Source: Flavobacteriaceae bacterium (lineage in GTDB: Bacteria; Bacteroidota; Bacteroidia; Flavobacteriales; Flavobacteriaceae). Taken from it: 7,277 bases of DNA. Below, piece by piece: positions 4,903 to 7,277 of the stretch. The notes beneath the pieces are model-generated. The model worked only from the letters and a program-made list of their open reading frames with translations. It searched no databases and was not told the origin of the DNA. Within the stretch, counting starts at the first letter, position 1. The number at the start of each line of letters is the position of its first letter. A program made the translations under genes and the position numbers. The DNA lies in contig NVSL01000009.1 in assembly GCA_002401215.1 (NCBI GenBank), positions 12,376 to 19,652 on the forward strand, in the 5' to 3' direction.

Positions 4903-7277
4903 TTATCTAATCAACTCTATAAAATTTGTTTTTGGTTCTGTAACACCGTCGTTATAATTTAAGGTGTAAAAATATACACCTGTTGGTACCGGATTTCCTT
5001 TATAAGTACCATCCCACCACTCCGGATTTGTGTTTCCGTTATTGTTGTAATTAAAAACTTCGCTTCCCCATCTGTCATAAATAACGATGGTAAAATCTGG
5101 AAAGTCTTGTAATCCAGCAATTGCAAATTCATCACTCAATCCATCACCATTTGGTGAAAATAAATTGGGAATATCATTGTCTTTTATGGTTCCTATTCCT
5201 TCAACAAAAGGAGGGTTATTGGCAACATTATTAGAAGTGATAAATACCGATAATGTCATAAATTCCGTATCTTCATTTAAGCTGTCATCGATAGTGGTGA
5301 CTTCCATTGTAATGAATTCTGATAAAGCAGGAATTGCGCTTAAAGTATTGATACTTATATAGTCTAACGGTGCTCTTGCCGTACCACTATTAGTTCGGAT
5401 TGCTAAATCAATATCTTGATAATTCCGCATCAATTCGCCCGCAGTATTTACCATGCTAATATTAAAAATGAGTGGATTTCCTTCTACAACAATATCATCA
5501 TTAATGATAATGGTTGGGTCCGGATCAATATCTAAAATAGTTCCTGTTTTATCTAAATCTTGAATGCCAATATTGCTACTTGTAACTTGCCCAACTACGG
5601 ATAAATATTCTTCGTCAGGTTCGTTTAAATTGTCAAGATTTGTGGTGATATTAAAAGTAAAATCTATATTTGGATTTGCAGGATCAATGGTTCCATCAAT
5701 CGTAAATAGTGCGATGATTTCAGCGTAATCTTCAGGCGAAATGGCTGTGATTTCTGAGGTTGCAATATTGATATCTGTTGGGGTAGAACTTGGGTGACTC
5801 ATCGTAATGGTATGCACCAAATCTACCCCTTCATTTTCTCTGGTGTCGTTCATGGTGATGTCTGGAGCAGCCTCGTCATCTAAAATAGTTCCGACACCTT
5901 CTATTGTTGTATTGATGGTATTGTTTGATGTGATGACTCCAGTCAAAGTCAACAATTCATCCAATTCATAAATGTTATCATCTAAGGTTGATACGGTAAA
6001 TTGTGCGCTGGTTTGTAGCGGTGGAATCGTAAACGGAATTGCAGTTATTTGAGTATAATCAAAAGGGGCAATTGCAATATTGTAAATTGGTGAAGTTGAA
6101 GTTCCGTCAGTCGTATCAAAAGTAAAATCGATGGGTGATGCACTCGGAATTAAAATACTATTGTTATTTAATGTTGTGAGTAAAATTGTAAACACTAAAT
6201 CGCCTCCTTCGGTAATTGAAACATCATCAATCAAAACAAAAATGGCAATAATTTCTCTCCAATCTCTTTCGGGAGTAGCGGCATTATCGGCATTTGGAAA
6301 ATCAGTTGGTACTTGTCCATTGGTAGGATTTACTTGAGAGTCATTGTTGTCAAAAGCATCGTCTAAACCGTCATTGTCTGCATCGTTGTTTGATGGAACA
6401 GTTTCAGCAGTACCATCACTATTTGTATCCCAACCTTCTAAAACGTCATCTCTAATATCGTCGTCAGAATTGGTATCAACATAATCCGGAATACCATCAG
6501 ATTCGGTATCAACAGGGGTGATTCCATTTTGATAAGCTGAGTCGATTCCGTTAGCATCAATACTCAAATTTGGAGCAATATAACTATCGGTAGGTTGCCC
6601 TTCAATATTGTCAACGATACCATCATCATCCGCATCGATGTCTAAATAATCGGCACCAGCATTCGCATCTGTGTTGGGAATTACATAAGTGATTGATGCA
6701 AAAAACGAGTCGTTAGATTCTATTGTATTGTCCAATCCGTTTACGCCCACAATGCTGTTTGTAATTCCATCAGAATCTGTGTCTAAAGTTGTGTTGGTAA
6801 CTTCGATAATTTCAAAAATACCGTCATTATCACTATCTAAATCAAAATGATTTGGAACACCATCCATATCAAAATCGAATACATCTACAATTCCGTCATT
6901 GTTAATGTCTGCTCCAAAATTGGTGTCACGGTAATTCGGAATAAAATCAGCATCATCATCCGCCAAAGGATCTAATCCGTTGTATTCTAAAATATCTGGC
7001 ACCGTATCATTGTCATCATCAATGTCATTTACGTTTGTAATTCCATCATTATCATTGTCAGAAAAAACGGAAACTGCAACAGTTCCACTCGCAGAATTTG
7101 GGTTGCCTAGAGGGTTGATAGCCGTAAAATCAGCACTGTTTATTCCGATACAATCATCATAAAAGACCACGGTAAATTCTACAATTACATTTTGATTGGG
7201 TTCTAAAATTCCTGAAACTCCATCAAAGAAATTAATATCTGAAATGCCATTATAACTCGGATTCAAAACTGGAACAT
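4903..7277 (-). CDS. Large surface protein with TSP3-like repeats, Calx-beta domains and T9SS type B sorting domain (5' end outside window)
   Basis: The visible part is 790 codons. The frame is open at the right edge, so signal peptide and N-terminus lie outside; the TTG near 7266 is not a real start. Residue numbers here count from the Leu codon at 7266. About 69-310 is an Asp-rich series (SDNDNDGITN, DIDADDDGIVDN, DADNDGLDD) like thrombospondin type 3 calcium-binding repeats. Three Calx-beta domains follow at about 345-463, 469-578 and 585-697, each opening with an xEG turn (VSITEGGDLVFTI, ENEGVDLVHTI, VVEGNPLIFNI) and ending in GTIxDxD. Residues 699-787 form the gliding-motility-associated type B sorting domain: FSPNGDGLSDEF, IVIYDRWGSEVF, WWDGTYKGNPVPTGVYFYTL and the terminal NFIELIR. 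The protein is thus a T9SS cargo displayed on or released from the cell surface, probably an adhesin stabilised by calcium. The PorP/SprF-family gene begins at the next base, indicating an operon. No catalytic domain is visible. Confidence 0.95.
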   Translation of the reverse strand, partial: VPVLNPSYNGISDINFFDGVSGILEPNQNVIVEFTVVFYDDCIGINSADFTAINPLGNPNSASGTVAVSVFSDNDNDGITNVNDIDDDNDTVPDILEYNGLDPLADDDADFIPNYRDTNFGADINNDGIVDVFDFDMDGVPNHFDLDSDNDGIFEIIEVTNTTLDTDSDGITNSIVGVNGLDNTIESNDSFFASITYVIPNTDANAGADYLDIDADDDGIVDNIEGQPTDSYIAPNLSIDANGIDSAYQNGITPVDTESDGIPDYVDTNSDDDIRDDVLEGWDTNSDGTAETVPSNNDADNDGLDDAFDNNDSQVNPTNGQVPTDFPNADNAATPERDWREIIAIFVLIDDVSITEGGDLVFTILLTTLNNNSILIPSASPIDFTFDTTDGTSTSPIYNIAIAPFDYTQITAIPFTIPPLQTSAQFTVSTLDDNIYELDELLTLTGVITSNNTINTTIEGVGTILDDEAAPDITMNDTRENEGVDLVHTITMSHPSSTPTDINIATSEITAISPEDYAEIIALFTIDGTIDPANPNIDFTFNITTNLDNLNEPDEEYLSVVGQVTSSNIGIQDLDKTGTILDIDPDPTIIINDDIVVEGNPLIFNISMVNTAGELMRNYQDIDLAIRTNSGTARAPLDYISINTLSAIPALSEFITMEVTTIDDSLNEDTEFMTLSVFITSNNVANNPPFVEGIGTIKDNDIPNLFSPNGDGLSDEFAIAGLQDFPDFTIVIYDRWGSEVFNYNNNGNTNPEWWDGTYKGNPVPTGVYFYTLNYNDGVTEPKTNFIELIR
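4906..5172 (-). other. Domain region: type B T9SS C-terminal sorting domain
   Basis: The last 89 residues carry the full signature of the gliding-motility-associated C-terminal domain: SPNGDG at the start, YDRWGSEVF in the middle, and WDGTYKG...PTGVYFY before a hydrophobic end. The domain directs export across the outer membrane by the type IX system, and type B cargo generally needs a PorP/SprF-like partner. Confidence 0.93.
5176..6234 (-). other. Domain region: three tandem Calx-beta domains of the surface protein
   Basis: Approximate spans are 5878-6234, 5533-5862 and 5176-5514. Each has an EG-containing first strand, an 'xxDY' segment mid-domain (PFDYTQI, PEDYAEI, PLDYISI), an acidic D-E-D/E turn (ELDELLTL, EPDEEYLSV, NEDTEFMTL), and a GTIxD(D/N) close. 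Calx-beta domains bind calcium in cell-surface and adhesion proteins. Confidence 0.8.
6337..7062 (-). other. Domain region: TSP3-like Ca-binding repeats of the surface protein
   Basis: This stretch encodes about 240 residues dominated by D-x-D-x-D-G-I/V-x-D/N units, visible on the plus strand as frequent ATCATC/ATCGTC trinucleotide runs. Units are irregularly spaced, with longer inserts (for example around 6640-6800), so it is a divergent repeat field rather than a recent tandem expansion. Confidence 0.8.

Noticed and set aside
6131..6337. Plus-strand open frames within 5087-7162 opposite the surface-protein gene
   Set aside because: Antisense shadows of a strongly supported coding region with clear domains; no recognisable protein.
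6337..7062. ATCATC-rich runs as a microsatellite or CRISPR-like repeat
   Set aside because: They are the complement of Asp codons in the TSP3-like region; there is no constant repeat length or spacers.

Overview
The window looks like chromosomal DNA from a marine or freshwater Flavobacteriaceae-type Bacteroidota. It is AT-rich. It carries a protein with a type IX secretion (T9SS) type B sorting domain next to a PorP/SprF-family protein. It also has a near-perfect Bacteroidota promoter (TTG-N19-TAnnTTTG) in front of pyrG, and A-rich leaders in place of Shine-Dalgarno sites. No rRNA, tRNA, CRISPR array or intact transposase gene is visible.

Left part, minus strand (1-1075). The N-terminal 112 codons of CTP synthase (pyrG) run off the left edge. 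Upstream, in the same direction, is a GNAT-fold acetyltransferase-like gene of unknown substrate. pyrG has its own promoter and a very short leader. Between the acetyltransferase gene and the divergent sigma-factor gene lies a degenerate 7-bp tandem array built on TTTGGAA/TTTGTCA.

Middle part, plus strand (1292-3712). Three genes probably form one regulatory module: an ECF-type sigma-70 factor with a TTG start, a small protein with one membrane segment that is a plausible anti-sigma or membrane partner, and a secreted beta-solenoid protein of the DUF4097/adhesin type with about 12 DY(G/S/T) rungs. The last two overlap by 17 bp. The sigma gene is separated from its partners by 296 bp holding two hairpins and a 143-bp element. 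That element has 20-bp imperfect terminal inverted repeats and exact 10-bp flanking direct repeats, the layout of a MITE. Removing it would restore a much tighter sigma-to-partner spacing. The element may also supply a promoter for the downstream pair.

Convergent gap (3713-3987). Four hairpins are packed here, including a perfect 17-bp stem with a 3-nt loop and a stem followed by a T-rich run. They separate the plus-strand operon from the minus-strand genes.

Right part, minus strand (3988-7277). A large cell-surface protein, cut off at its N-terminus by the window edge, carries Asp-rich TSP3-like calcium-binding repeats, three Calx-beta domains and a C-terminal type B T9SS sorting domain. 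Its stop codon directly abuts the start of a PorP/SprF-family gene. This is the usual pairing of a type B cargo with its outer-membrane partner, as in sprB-sprF.
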